Shown in pieces: positions 1 to 6,766 of a stretch of 10,715 nucleotides of DNA. The DNA lies in contig JANXNO010000561.1 of assembly GCA_025354075.1 (NCBI GenBank), forward strand, positions 1 to 10,715, read 5' to 3'. Numbering within the stretch: the first letter of the stretch is position 1; every line of letters starts with the position of its first letter. Under the pieces are notes generated by a model. That model was not told the origin of the DNA and did no database searches. It saw only the letters and a program-made list of their open reading frames with translations. Made by a program: the position numbers and the translations under genes. This DNA comes from Burkholderiales bacterium (GTDB lineage: Bacteria > Pseudomonadota > Gammaproteobacteria > Burkholderiales > Casimicrobiaceae).

Positions 1-101
1 GCCTCGGGCACCGTAGCCACCTGAGCGCAACCGGCGGCAAAGAGCAGCATGGCGCAAGCGCAGAGGCGGGTCGATACTGACCCCGAAAACAAAATCTTCA
101 T
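1..101 (-). CDS. N-terminus of a putative outer-membrane/periplasmic lipoprotein (partial, runs off left edge)
   Basis: Reading leftward from the ATG at 99-101, the first 33 codons are open to the window edge. They encode a lipoprotein-type signal peptide: an N-region starting MKILFSG with Lys2 and Arg12, a hydrophobic stretch CACAMLLFAAG, and a lipobox AAGC whose Cys25 would be the lipidated residue. The next residues are AQVATVPE. A Shine-Dalgarno-like AGGGG lies 9 bases upstream of the ATG, which supports this start over the internal Met18. The first mature residue after Cys25 is Ala, not Asp, so Lol sorting to the outer membrane is expected in a Gram-negative cell (established rule; inference here). 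The mature domain lies outside the window, so its function cannot be named. It follows the inositol monophosphatase gene on the same strand with a 57-base gap and could be co-transcribed with it. Confidence 0.68.
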   Translation of the reverse strand, partial: MKILFSGSVSTRLCACAMLLFAAGCAQVATVPE

Positions 102-158
102 CCGCTGGTGCCCCTGATTTTTACTGATATTCCACGCTATCTATACGTGCGTGGCCGG

Positions 159-983
159 TCAGTTGGTTTTACCCGCATTGGCGTAAATTTCAAGCAGGGG
201 AACCATTTCCGCGACGACCGTAGCGCTACCGGCAATGACCTGATCAGTGCGTAAGTAATCGTTACCGCCGTTGAAGTCGCACACACGGCCACCCGCCTCA
301 GTCACCAGCAATGCGCCCGCAGCGACGTCCCACGCCGCAAGACTCATCACAAAAAATCCGTCGAAGGCACCGGCGGCGACCTGCGCCAGATCGAGCGCGG
401 CCGCACCGGTGCGACGCACACTACCTGCGCGCTGAGCAATTGCTTGCCACGCCGGAAACACCGCAGCAAAGGCGGCGCTGCTGCCGCTCGGCAAAACGGT
501 TGCCACCAATGCGCTATTGAGCGACGCGCAACCGGAAACCGCCAGTCGCACCGGCTCGCCGTCCCGCTGCTGGTGCCACGCACCGCGTCCGCGCTCCGCA
601 TAAAACAGCTCGCCGGTTAACGGGTTGCCAATCACTCCGCACTGCACGACGCCTTCGACCTCAATGGCGATTGATGTAGCAATATAGGGAAAGCCATGCA
701 CAAAGTTGTACGTACCATCGAGCGGATCCACAATCCAGCGCACCGGGGTTCTCGATGCCACACCGAGCACGCGCTCGCCGCCTTCCTCGCCCAGCAACAC
801 GTCGCCCGGAAAGACGCGAGCAATCGCCTCGGCGATCTGGGTTTCAATGGCGCGATCTGTCTCGGTTGCAAAGTCGTTCGCCGATTTCTCGTGCAGCACA
901 TGCGAGCGCTGCGCAAATGCGCTTGCAATTTCGGAACTGGTTTGCCGAATCAAAGTCAGTGCCAGTTGCAGCCGTGGATTCAT
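159..983 (-). CDS. Inositol monophosphatase family protein (SuhB/CysQ/HisN-like phosphatase)
   Basis: This is a soluble cytoplasmic Mg2+-dependent sugar/inositol phosphatase of 274 residues, the usual family length. All signature elements are intact: NDFATETD near 36-43, GEEGGE at 65-70 (Glu66 as a metal ligand), WIVDPLDGTYNF at 83-94 (Asp86 and Asp89 as metal ligands) and WDVAAG at 218-223 (Asp219), followed by a TEAGG stretch. The frame is open upstream to 1043, but I chose the ATG at 983 because MNPRLQLALTLIRQ is the typical start of SuhB-like proteins, and a longer start would overlap the divergent gene's GTG and ribosome-binding site. No strong Shine-Dalgarno is visible at 983. The family covers inositol-1-phosphatase, PAP phosphatase, histidinol-phosphatase and fructose bisphosphatase, and the sequence alone does not decide the substrate. 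The preceding gene is divergent; the lipoprotein gene lies downstream on the same strand. Confidence 0.92.
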   Translation of the reverse strand: MNPRLQLALTLIRQTSSEIASAFAQRSHVLHEKSANDFATETDRAIETQIAEAIARVFPGDVLLGEEGGERVLGVASRTPVRWIVDPLDGTYNFVHGFPYIATSIAIEVEGVVQCGVIGNPLTGELFYAERGRGAWHQQRDGEPVRLAVSGCASLNSALVATVLPSGSSAAFAAVFPAWQAIAQRAGSVRRTGAAALDLAQVAAGAFDGFFVMSLAAWDVAAGALLVTEAGGRVCDFNGGNDYLRTDQVIAGSATVVAEMVPLLEIYANAGKTN

Positions 984-994
984 GCAGCGACAAT
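966..994 (+). promoter_or_regulatory. Weak candidate sigma70 promoter for the PHA-region gene
   Basis: TTGCAG at 966-971 (3 of 6 to the -35 consensus) and GACAAT at 989-994 (4 of 6 to the -10) are separated by 17 bases. Transcription would start near 1001, about 10 bases before the ribosome-binding site. The -35 lies inside the first codons of the divergent phosphatase. The matches are weak and the call rests on position as much as on sequence. Confidence 0.22.
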
Positions 995-1010
995 AGCGCA
1001 AAACCTCATT

Positions 1011-1016
1011 AAGGAG
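1011..1016 (+). promoter_or_regulatory. Shine-Dalgarno that fixes a GTG start
   Basis: AAGGAG lies 7 bases before the GTG at 1024-1026, ideal spacing. No ATG is available in frame nearby, and family similarity begins right after the GTG (AEISIKRAHH). This supports GTG initiation of the PHA-region gene. The same bases fall inside the frame-open extension of the divergent phosphatase, which argues against that longer start. Confidence 0.75.
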
Positions 1017-1023
1017 CATTTGA

Positions 1024-1362
1024 GTGGCGGAGATTTCGATCAAGCGCGCGCATCACAGCACTACGGCCGAAGCGCGAAAAATGGCGGACAAGGTGGCGGT
1101 GAAACTTGAAAAAGACTACCAGCTCAAATCGACCTGGGCCGGTGAAGTGATGAACTTCACGCGAAGCGGCGTCCACGGCACGCTAGCAATCACCGCAAAA
1201 GAATTGCACATCCACATCAAACTGGGCCTGTTGGCAGGTGCATTCAAGGGCCCCATTCAGGACGCCGTCGAGAAAAATCTGGATTCGTTGATCAAACCCG
1301 CCAAGGCCGAAGTAAGCAAGGAGGCCGCCAACCCTGTGGTGAAAAAGAGCGTTAAAAAATAG
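1024..1362 (+). CDS. Polyhydroxyalkanoic acid system (PHA granule region) family protein
   Basis: This small basic protein of 112 residues matches the pattern I know for the PHA_gran_rgn family (putative polyhydroxyalkanoic acid system protein). It has an N-terminal HH-containing strand (RAHHSTTAEARK, about 8-19), an amphipathic helix (ADKVAVKLEKDYQL), then W-G-xxxx-F-TRSGVHG (about 39-52), an alternating strand ELHIHIKLGLLAG and a C-terminal helix with PIQDAVEKNLDSLI. The tail from about residue 93 is rich in Lys and Ala (ends KKSVKK), resembling the lysine-rich tails of phasin-like and histone-like proteins. Family members are encoded near PHA synthase or phasin genes in some proteobacteria, and their biochemical role is not established. 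No PHA synthesis gene is present in this window. Start is GTG with a strong AAGGAG. The gene stands alone, divergent from the phosphatase and convergent with the DUF1566-FN3 gene. Confidence 0.82.
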   Translation: MAEISIKRAHHSTTAEARKMADKVAVKLEKDYQLKSTWAGEVMNFTRSGVHGTLAITAKELHIHIKLGLLAGAFKGPIQDAVEKNLDSLIKPAKAEVSKEAANPVVKKSVKK

Positions 1363-1417
1363 CCCATTTCGGCATCATCTTTTTCGATTTATGGCATTTT
1401 GCATAGGCATAGAGCGT

Positions 1418-1449
1418 AAAAATGGCAATAGTCGACTATTACCATTTTT
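1418..1449. terminator. 32-base palindrome, likely bidirectional terminator between convergent genes
   Basis: Left arm AAAAATGGCAATAGTC and right arm GACTATTACCATTTTT are reverse complements except for one position (C1426 opposite A1441). The centre is GTCGAC. Transcripts from either strand would form a hairpin preceded by an A run and followed by a U run, the symmetrical layout expected of a bidirectional intrinsic terminator. It sits 56 bases past the stop of the plus-strand PHA gene and about 135 bases past the stop of the convergent DUF1566-FN3 gene. The stem is AT-rich, so it may be a weak terminator or another palindromic element. Confidence 0.5.
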
Positions 1450-1454
1450 GCACT

Positions 1455-1481
1455 GGAATCCGTTATTTAATAAGGGTTTCC
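1455..1481. repeat. Second inverted repeat next to the terminator-like palindrome
   Basis: GGAATCCGTTATT and AATAAGGGTTTCC are 13-base arms around the single base T1468, pairing with two mismatches. It begins 5 bases after the 32-base palindrome ends, so the two form a tandem hairpin unit of about 64 bases. No function is evident. It could be part of a dispersed intergenic repeat or a second terminator hairpin. Confidence 0.4.
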
Positions 1482-1518
1482 TGGAAAAGCCAATGGGTAG
1501 CTCACCGCCGAATGTGCG

Positions 1519-1540
1519 TCGCAGGTGCTGCGATTTCTTT
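1519..1540 (+). terminator. Small hairpin followed by a T-rich run
   Basis: TCGCAG and CTGCGA form a perfect 6-base stem around a GTG loop, followed directly by TTTCTTT. On the plus strand this resembles a short intrinsic terminator, but it is 157 bases past the only plus-strand gene and the stem is small. It could be a backup terminator or chance. Confidence 0.25.
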
Positions 1541-1583
1541 AGGCCATGCGAACCCAACCACTCTCGCGCCTGCGAGTCTCAAA

Positions 1584-3848
1584 CTACCCGGGGAAACTAG
1601 TTCCGCATGCCAGATTCACGTGCCCGCGAATATCTGATGCTGAATTGAACTGAGCTGCTGCTGGCAGCGTCAATCCACCCAGTAACGACACATCGGGCAC
1701 ACCCTGCAACAGCCGCAGCAAAATCACGCCGTCAATAGTGGCAACAGGCGCAGGTGGCGTGCGCCCCAATACGTCGAATCGTCCCGGATTTGCCAGGAAC
1801 GTTTCAACAGTCAACGCATCCGGGCGCGCTGCGGTCAGCGTTACGCCTTGTACCAGTGCGCTGCCCCTGAGTCCAAGCATGTAGCGCAATAGCAGCAGCC
1901 CGTCGATGGCTGCGTCTGGTCCCGAAAGGGCACCCATCACGTTCAAACTACAGGCGGCGATCATCCCCGCGCCGCCTGGATCGCTAATTGAGCCGTTGGC
2001 CGTCATATCGTCATCGCCAGGGCCACCATCCGTGACGGAGAACGTCAACGCGTTACCGACGACAGTTGTGGGCACGGTGTACCAATGCGGCGTCGTGTTA
2101 CCGGGTGCAGGGCCAAACTTCCAGTAAGCAGTGCCGTCGGGCAGCGGTTGCGGATAGGTCACATTGAGGGTGATGGCCGAGCCGTTGGGTACCCCGGCGA
2201 TTTGATAATCCACCAAGCCGTGAGGAAAGATCACGCCATTGGGCGGCGGCACACTCGGACTCAGCGCGGCCCCCACCAGCGCAACAGATTGGGTCTGTGC
2301 AAGAGTGCAGGTGGCACACGAGAGCACTGCCAGCACGACATTTCCGGTGCCCGTTGACGTCGCCAACGCAACGCCCGTGACGCCGGAAGCGGCGGCACCT
2401 GTGGCATTCGGTGTGACCGTGAAATCTGCTGGCGCTCCTGTCGGTCGAAGGGTGTAACCGCTGGCATTTCGGGCGTTAAGCGAACAGCCATACGTCACGC
2501 CGTTAGTGAGCGTGGCGCCAGAAACAGGCGATCCCATCGCGTAATACCCAAATCCGTTCAATGTTGAATTGCAAAGTAACTGGTACTGGGCAATAGCACT
2601 GGTACCGCCGTAATTTGGCGGATCGAAGGTAACGCTAACACTGCGATCTCCTGCAGTAATAGTCTTAATGACGGGGGCGCCGGGCCGAGTGGCAGGATCT
2701 ACCGGCGTCACCACGCGGGCAACTGACGGTCCTGTTCCAGCGCTATTAACGGCGGCCGCAGAGCAGAAATAAGCCCTGTCGTTGACCAGCCCCGCGATGA
2801 CAGGATTCAAACTGGACGTGAAATTAGTGACAGGGGTGGTGAGTGGTGAATAAGGACGACATCCGACTTGATAACCAGTAACAGGGCTACCACCATTGTT
2901 GGCAGGCGGTGTGATGAACAAGCTGACCTGCCCAATTCCAGCGACCGCACTGAGTCCGGGCTGTCGCGCAAGCGCCGCATCATCCGGTGTCGACAGCACC
3001 GTGACAGAAGGACCAGTACCACTAGCATTGTTCGCTGACACTGAACACCGATAGAGAAGACCATTGACTAGTCCATTTATCGTCGTCGGCGACCCAGAAA
3101 CGGTCATCAACGAAATAGCGGGTGACGGCACAAACGCATCAATAGTCTGTAGTCCGCAGCCGACGCTGTAATCCGTAATCGCTTCGCCACCATCGCTGGT
3201 AGGAGGCATGAAATTCAAGGTCAGCTGCCCATTCCCCGCAGCCGCCGTAACGGCTAAAGGGGCAGTGGGCAGATTCGCTAGGCCATCAACAGTAGCGCCG
3301 CCGCGAACCAACCGCACCACGTTGCTAAATGCTTTCCCCGAAGGTTGCGAGTTGCCATAGTTGAACTCCACCGCCCAAGCCTGCGCCGGCAGCGCTAGCA
3401 CGGTTGTGCTTGACCAAACGGCGGCAACGTTGGTGTTTGGAAATACGATATCGTTAATTGACGGGGACGCACATGAAGCGTCGATCAAGCTCTCAAGCTC
3501 TTGCTTGTTCGGTAAGCGCCAATCCGTGTAACTCGCAAAGGTACTGGCTTTCGCAAGATTTAACGCGTTAGTCCAGCTGGTTCTGGTGGGAAAGCCGCCG
3601 CAGCTCGTGCCAGAAAGCCCTTCGCTGCATTGCTTCCACATCAAACCGGTGGGTAAGTGCGTAACCGTGCCATCAACGTTAATACTGAAATCGCTGGTTG
3701 GCGTGGCAGTCGCGCCAACGTTTGGCGGACAGGTAACAGCCAGCGCGGTACCGCTCGCAAGCGAAATCAGGACACTCAACGTCGCAACTATGCGACGTAC
3801 TCCCTTGCGAGAATGGTTTGGGCGTGGCGAGGATTTGAGGGCGATCAT
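1584..3848 (-). CDS. Secreted multidomain protein: DUF1566, three FN3 repeats, choice-of-anchor U, dockerin-like C-terminus
   Basis: I place the start at the ATG at 3848 (754 residues), because it puts a signal peptide at the N-terminus: basic SRKGVRR, hydrophobic IVATLSVLISLASG, then a TALA/V cleavage site near residue 37. The frame is open to an ATG at 3920 (778 residues). Domains from 3848: DUF1566/Lcl-C at about 56-184 (TGLMWKQC, DWRLPNKQEL, VWSSTT, AWAVEFNYG, RLVRGG); FN3-like repeats at about 195-286, 293-382 and 388-480; a choice-of-anchor U type domain at about 489-631 (FPHGLVDY, YPQPLPDGT, HWY, GDDDMTANG); then two dockerin-like helices (IDGLLLLRYMLGLRG and IDGVILLRLLQG) in the last 115 residues. 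Each FN3 carries a C-strand and an F-strand cysteine. No LPXTG, PEP-CTERM or IPTL-CTERM tail is visible. An adhesive or structural extracellular role is inference; the binding partner is unknown. It is probably expressed with the DUF1566 gene just upstream. Confidence 0.8.
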   Translation of the reverse strand: MIALKSSPRPNHSRKGVRRIVATLSVLISLASGTALAVTCPPNVGATATPTSDFSINVDGTVTHLPTGLMWKQCSEGLSGTSCGGFPTRTSWTNALNLAKASTFASYTDWRLPNKQELESLIDASCASPSINDIVFPNTNVAAVWSSTTVLALPAQAWAVEFNYGNSQPSGKAFSNVVRLVRGGATVDGLANLPTAPLAVTAAAGNGQLTLNFMPPTSDGGEAITDYSVGCGLQTIDAFVPSPAISLMTVSGSPTTINGLVNGLLYRCSVSANNASGTGPSVTVLSTPDDAALARQPGLSAVAGIGQVSLFITPPANNGGSPVTGYQVGCRPYSPLTTPVTNFTSSLNPVIAGLVNDRAYFCSAAAVNSAGTGPSVARVVTPVDPATRPGAPVIKTITAGDRSVSVTFDPPNYGGTSAIAQYQLLCNSTLNGFGYYAMGSPVSGATLTNGVTYGCSLNARNASGYTLRPTGAPADFTVTPNATGAAASGVTGVALATSTGTGNVVLAVLSCATCTLAQTQSVALVGAALSPSVPPPNGVIFPHGLVDYQIAGVPNGSAITLNVTYPQPLPDGTAYWKFGPAPGNTTPHWYTVPTTVVGNALTFSVTDGGPGDDDMTANGSISDPGGAGMIAACSLNVMGALSGPDAAIDGLLLLRYMLGLRGSALVQGVTLTAARPDALTVETFLANPGRFDVLGRTPPAPVATIDGVILLRLLQGVPDVSLLGGLTLPAAAQFNSASDIRGHVNLACGTSFPG

Positions 3849-3932
3849 TGTGAGTGAGCTGTTTGGGGACACACGGAAAAGCAATGTGCCGATCATGTAG
3901 CGCCGCAAAGCAAAACGCATGTTGGCAGAAAC

Positions 3933-3940
3933 GGGGGGGG
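3933..3940. repeat. G8 (C8 on the coding strand) homopolymer at a gene junction
   Basis: Eight consecutive G on the plus strand lie in the 39 bases between the stop of the upstream DUF1566 gene and the first ATG of the downstream DUF1566-FN3 frame. It is the longest G/C run I noticed in the window. Such tracts can slip during replication, and its position could alter the leader or alternative start usage of the downstream gene. No function is proven. Confidence 0.6.
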
Positions 3941-3959
3941 CGACGTCGATCGCCGTGAC

Positions 3960-4769
3960 TCACGGCCCACCACGTACCAAACGTACTGGGCGTTCGCGAC
4001 CCGCTTTGCCGTCTGACGACGCATTGCCGTCCGCAAAATTAACGGCCCATGCCGCGCCTGAATAGGTTGCATCGGTCGATCTAGTCCAATATCCATAACC
4101 CACGGTGACTGTATTCGGGAAAAAGCTGCTGTCAATGGCTGGATTCGCGTTTCCGGCATTAACAATCGACAGCAGTTCGCGATAAGTTGGCAAGCGCCAA
4201 TCACTGGCAGCGCACAGTCCAACCGCATTTACGTCTGCGACATACTTTTCAGTGTCGCATTCGTAGGGCGCTGCCGGAGACTGGCTGCCGCAGGTGTTGC
4301 CCACGAGGACGTTCGGCGTAGCGCCTGGGTCACCGCCATTTGTTCCCGAATCGGTCGAATACCAAAGGCAAGTATGCGCGCTGCTACGCAAACCGACATC
4401 GCTCTTGATCTCCCAGATGAGGCCTGTGACGTTATCCTTGGTACACGCCCAATCTAGCGCGCCCGAACCCAAAGCCGCAGCAGCTTCAAGCGTGCTTCCG
4501 TCGTTGCTTATTTTCGAGTAATCGAAACCACGGTCGCCGCCGCCGATCTTGGTGAGTCGACCCAATCGTCGCGCAGCATCGCGTCCATATCGAGCGTCCT
4601 GCCTCGCATTTACGCCCGCATCGCCACCCACCGAATAACTGCAAGCGACGGCAGAATTGGCTTGGTCGTGGCACAGCGACTGACCGGTGTCGTTTATTCC
4701 CGCAGCACATGCGACGGATTGAAAAGCGAGCAATACTGCGACTGATACTGTGCGAAGAAACAAAGTCAT
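3960..4769 (-). CDS. Exported DUF1566 (Lcl C-terminal domain) protein
   Basis: The preferred start at 4769 gives 269 residues with a clear signal peptide: MTLFLR, hydrophobic TVSVAVLLAFQSV, then ACA/AG cleavage near residue 22. The frame is open to 4931 but that extension has no family character, and a promoter-like pair lies just upstream of 4769. The mature protein shows DUF1566 hallmarks: DARYGRDAA, KIGGGDRGFDY, NVTGLIWE (113-120), DWRLPTYRELLSIV (190-203), YWTRSTD (227-233), AWAVNFADG (240-248) and the final RPVRLVRGG. Seven cysteines follow the signal peptide, consistent with disulfides in an oxidising compartment. The domain is widespread in secreted proteobacterial proteins, often as paralogous clusters, with no settled biochemical function. 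It precedes the longer DUF1566-FN3 gene in the same reading frame, with 39 bases between this TGA and the next ATG, so an operon is likely. No Shine-Dalgarno is obvious. Confidence 0.82.
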   Translation of the reverse strand: MTLFLRTVSVAVLLAFQSVACAAGINDTGQSLCHDQANSAVACSYSVGGDAGVNARQDARYGRDAARRLGRLTKIGGGDRGFDYSKISNDGSTLEAAAALGSGALDWACTKDNVTGLIWEIKSDVGLRSSAHTCLWYSTDSGTNGGDPGATPNVLVGNTCGSQSPAAPYECDTEKYVADVNAVGLCAASDWRLPTYRELLSIVNAGNANPAIDSSFFPNTVTVGYGYWTRSTDATYSGAAWAVNFADGNASSDGKAGRERPVRLVRGGP

Positions 4770-4792
4770 AAAAGAAACCACAGAAAAAATGA

Positions 4793-4820
4793 GTGATACC
4801 GCCTTCTCAACACGTGACAA
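4793..4820 (-). promoter_or_regulatory. Putative sigma70 promoter of the DUF1566 gene pair
   Basis: On the minus strand TTGTCA (4815-4820, 5 of 6 to the -35 consensus) and TATCAC (4793-4798, 4 of 6 to the -10) are 16 bases apart. Transcription would begin near 4786, about 17 bases upstream of the ATG at 4769. This favours the short start of that gene over the upstream open frame. Identified by eye only. Confidence 0.35.
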
Positions 4821-5058
4821 AACCGGTCGTCGAACAATCCGCGTAACAACGGTCGCTATACGCTGCCCGTTGCATCCCCAGCAAGCAACGAACGACTCCA
4901 GCCAACTCACGATTTGCCAAGCAGCAGCCAAAGCTTTGCGCTGCGCAAAATCGCTGATGAGGCTAGCACGAGCGTACTAGACGCACAACAACGAAGAGTG
5001 CACGCCACAAAATCAGCGTTGATTCAGATTTGTCTCACAACAACGAACCTCGCCGCCA

Positions 5059-5082
5059 GCTTGCCTGTAGCCGCAGGCAAAG
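5059..5082 (-). terminator. Hairpin just past the stop of the glutamate-synthase-like gene
   Basis: TTGCCTG (5061-5067) and CAGGCAA (5074-5080) form a perfect 7-base stem around TAGCCG, with flanking GC pairs possible across a one-base bulge. It starts about 8 bases after the TAG stop of the minus-strand gene. No T run follows on that strand, so it may act as an mRNA 3' stabilising hairpin or a weak or Rho-assisted terminator. Confidence 0.35.
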
Positions 5083-5089
5083 CAAGGCA

Positions 5090-6691
5090 CTACGCCACCA
5101 GCGTAAACGTCTCCGCCCGAGCTCGCTGCCAGTAGTACGCGAAGACTTTGTGGCTCGATGAGTCGCTGAGCAGTTCGCCTGGTTTCAGGAATTTGTACAG
5201 CGTGGCGAGGGAGGTGACCTCGGTCGAACTGATGCGGCGGATGATGTGCTCCGGGCGCAGGCGGTTGGGGTGGATGAGTCCTGCCGCCTCGATCAGTTCG
5301 GATAGCGCGTACAGCGTGCTTTTATGAAATTCGAACACGCGATCGGCCTTGGTCGGCACCACGAGCGCGCGCTGGCGCAGTGCATCCTGCGTGGTCACCC
5401 CCGTCGGGCAGGTGCCGGTGTGGCAGCTCTGCGCCTGAATGCAGCCGAGCGCAAACATGAACCCGCGCGCGGAATTACACCAGTCGGCACCCATCGCCAT
5501 CGTGGTGGCCATGTCGAAGGCGGACACAATCTTGCCACTCGCTCCGACCTTCACACGGTCGCGCACACCAATGCCCACCAGCGTGTTGTGCACCAGCAGC
5601 AGCGCTTCGCGCATTGGCACGCCGACGTGGTCGGTGAACTCCACCGGTGCGGCACCGGTGCCGCCTTCGGAGCCGTCAACGACGATGAAGTCGGGCGTGA
5701 TGCCGGTCTTGACCATCGCTTTGGCGAGCGCGAAAAATTCCCACGGATGGCCAATAGCGAGCTTCATACCGGCTGGTTTTCCGCCCGAGAGCTCACGCAT
5801 TTTTGCGATGAATTCGAGCATCTCGATGGGCGTCGAAAATACGCTGTGTTTGGCCGGTGAAACGCAGTCCACGCCAACCGCCACCCCGCGGGCTTCAGCG
5901 ATCTCTGGCGTGACCTTCGGACCGGGCAACACGCCGCCGTGGCCGGGCTTTGCGCCCTGCGAAAGCTTTAGTTCCACCATCTTGACCTGCGGATCCTGCG
6001 CCTGTTCGGCGAAGCGCACGGGGTCAAATTTTCCGTCGGCGGTGCGACAGCCAAAATAGCCGCTGCCGAGCTCCCAGATCAGGTCGCCACCGTGTTCGCG
6101 GTGATAGCGCGAGATCGAGCCTTCACCCGTATCGTGCGCAAAATTACCGTTTTTTGCACCGAGGTTCAAGGCGCGAATGGCGTTGGCGGAAAGCGCGCCA
6201 AAACTCATCGCAGAAATATTGAATACTGACGCTGAATACGGATGCGCCGTCTGCTCACCGATCGTTAGCCGGAAATCCGCCGACTCCACCGTGCTGGGCG
6301 CAATGGAGTGATTCATCCATTCGTAGGCGGGCGCGTACACATCGAGCTGGGTGCCGAACGGTCGCTTGTCGGAATCGCGTTTCGCACGCTGATATACGAG
6401 CGAGCGCGCCGCCCGGGAAAACGGCGCGGCCTCATGATCGCTCTCGATGAAATACTGCCTGATCTCGGGGCGGATGTATTCGAAGAAAAAACGGAAGTGC
6501 GCAAGGATCGGATAATTGCGCCGGATCGCCTGTTTGGTCTGCGTAACGTCAATCAGCCCGACCAGCGACAGGAACCCTGTAATCGCAATCAGCGGCCAGG
6601 TGATGAGCTGCGAGAGCACCGTGAACTCAAGCGCAACACTGGCGAGAAAGGCGATGACGGCGGCGGCGAAGGTGTAATAGCGAGAAGGCAT
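5090..6691 (-). CDS. Membrane-anchored FMN-binding glutamate synthase family protein
   Basis: The 533 residues consist of an N-terminal membrane anchor with two hydrophobic segments (about 6-22 and 30-47) followed by the FMN-binding synthase domain of the GltB family. Conserved parts include a GEGSISRYH loop (190-198), KPGHGG (248-253), DGSEGGTGAAP (339-349; flavin phosphate region) and a cysteine triad C417-x5-C423-x4-C428 that matches the 3Fe-4S ligands of glutamate synthase. The N-terminal glutamine amidotransferase domain and the beta-type NAD(P)H subunit of classical glutamate synthase are absent. Standalone proteins of this type are common in proteobacteria; their true substrate and electron partner are not settled, so glutamate synthesis should not be assumed. 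A weak AAGAG-like ribosome-binding site precedes the ATG. It lies 75 bases downstream of the C45 acyltransferase gene on the same strand with no clear promoter between, suggesting co-transcription. Confidence 0.9.
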   Translation of the reverse strand: MPSRYYTFAAAVIAFLASVALEFTVLSQLITWPLIAITGFLSLVGLIDVTQTKQAIRRNYPILAHFRFFFEYIRPEIRQYFIESDHEAAPFSRAARSLVYQRAKRDSDKRPFGTQLDVYAPAYEWMNHSIAPSTVESADFRLTIGEQTAHPYSASVFNISAMSFGALSANAIRALNLGAKNGNFAHDTGEGSISRYHREHGGDLIWELGSGYFGCRTADGKFDPVRFAEQAQDPQVKMVELKLSQGAKPGHGGVLPGPKVTPEIAEARGVAVGVDCVSPAKHSVFSTPIEMLEFIAKMRELSGGKPAGMKLAIGHPWEFFALAKAMVKTGITPDFIVVDGSEGGTGAAPVEFTDHVGVPMREALLLVHNTLVGIGVRDRVKVGASGKIVSAFDMATTMAMGADWCNSARGFMFALGCIQAQSCHTGTCPTGVTTQDALRQRALVVPTKADRVFEFHKSTLYALSELIEAAGLIHPNRLRPEHIIRRISSTEVTSLATLYKFLKPGELLSDSSSHKVFAYYWQRARAETFTLVA

Positions 6692-6766
6692 GTTGACTCT
6701 TTTTATCGAACGTCGTTTGCGACTGCTACCTGCGGGGACGGCCAGGGCCGCTCTCGCAAAAACTTC

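Larger units (their letters stand above)
4770..5089. other. Gap without a confident gene between the DUF1566 pair and the glutamate-synthase-like gene
   Basis: The DUF1566 frame stays open to 4931, but the translated extension has no recognisable domain and I treat it as leader. Short plus-strand open frames here lack ribosome-binding sites and family character. The stretch holds the putative promoter at 4793-4820 and the hairpin at 5059-5082. I see nothing else supportable in it. Confidence 0.5.

Noticed and set aside
1375..1637. Small open frames on both strands in the convergent gap, sharing the peptide KNGNSRLLPFL
   Set aside because: The shared peptide is simply the palindrome at 1418-1449 read from both sides; there is no ribosome-binding site or protein family.
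3960..3962. TGA between the DUF1566 genes as a selenocysteine codon
   Set aside because: No SECIS-like hairpin is evident right after it, and a complete DUF1566 domain ends naturally here with RLVRGG, as in the second copy.
4690..4710. Lipobox in the shorter DUF1566 protein (SVAC before AAG)
   Set aside because: The -3 position is Ser rather than Leu-like, and ACA/A fits ordinary signal peptidase I cleavage better.
5324..6059. Plus-strand open frames of 178 and 206 codons opposite the glutamate-synthase-like gene
   Set aside because: They lie wholly antisense to a gene with intact flavin and iron-sulfur motifs, have no domain character, and reflect GC-rich codon shadowing.
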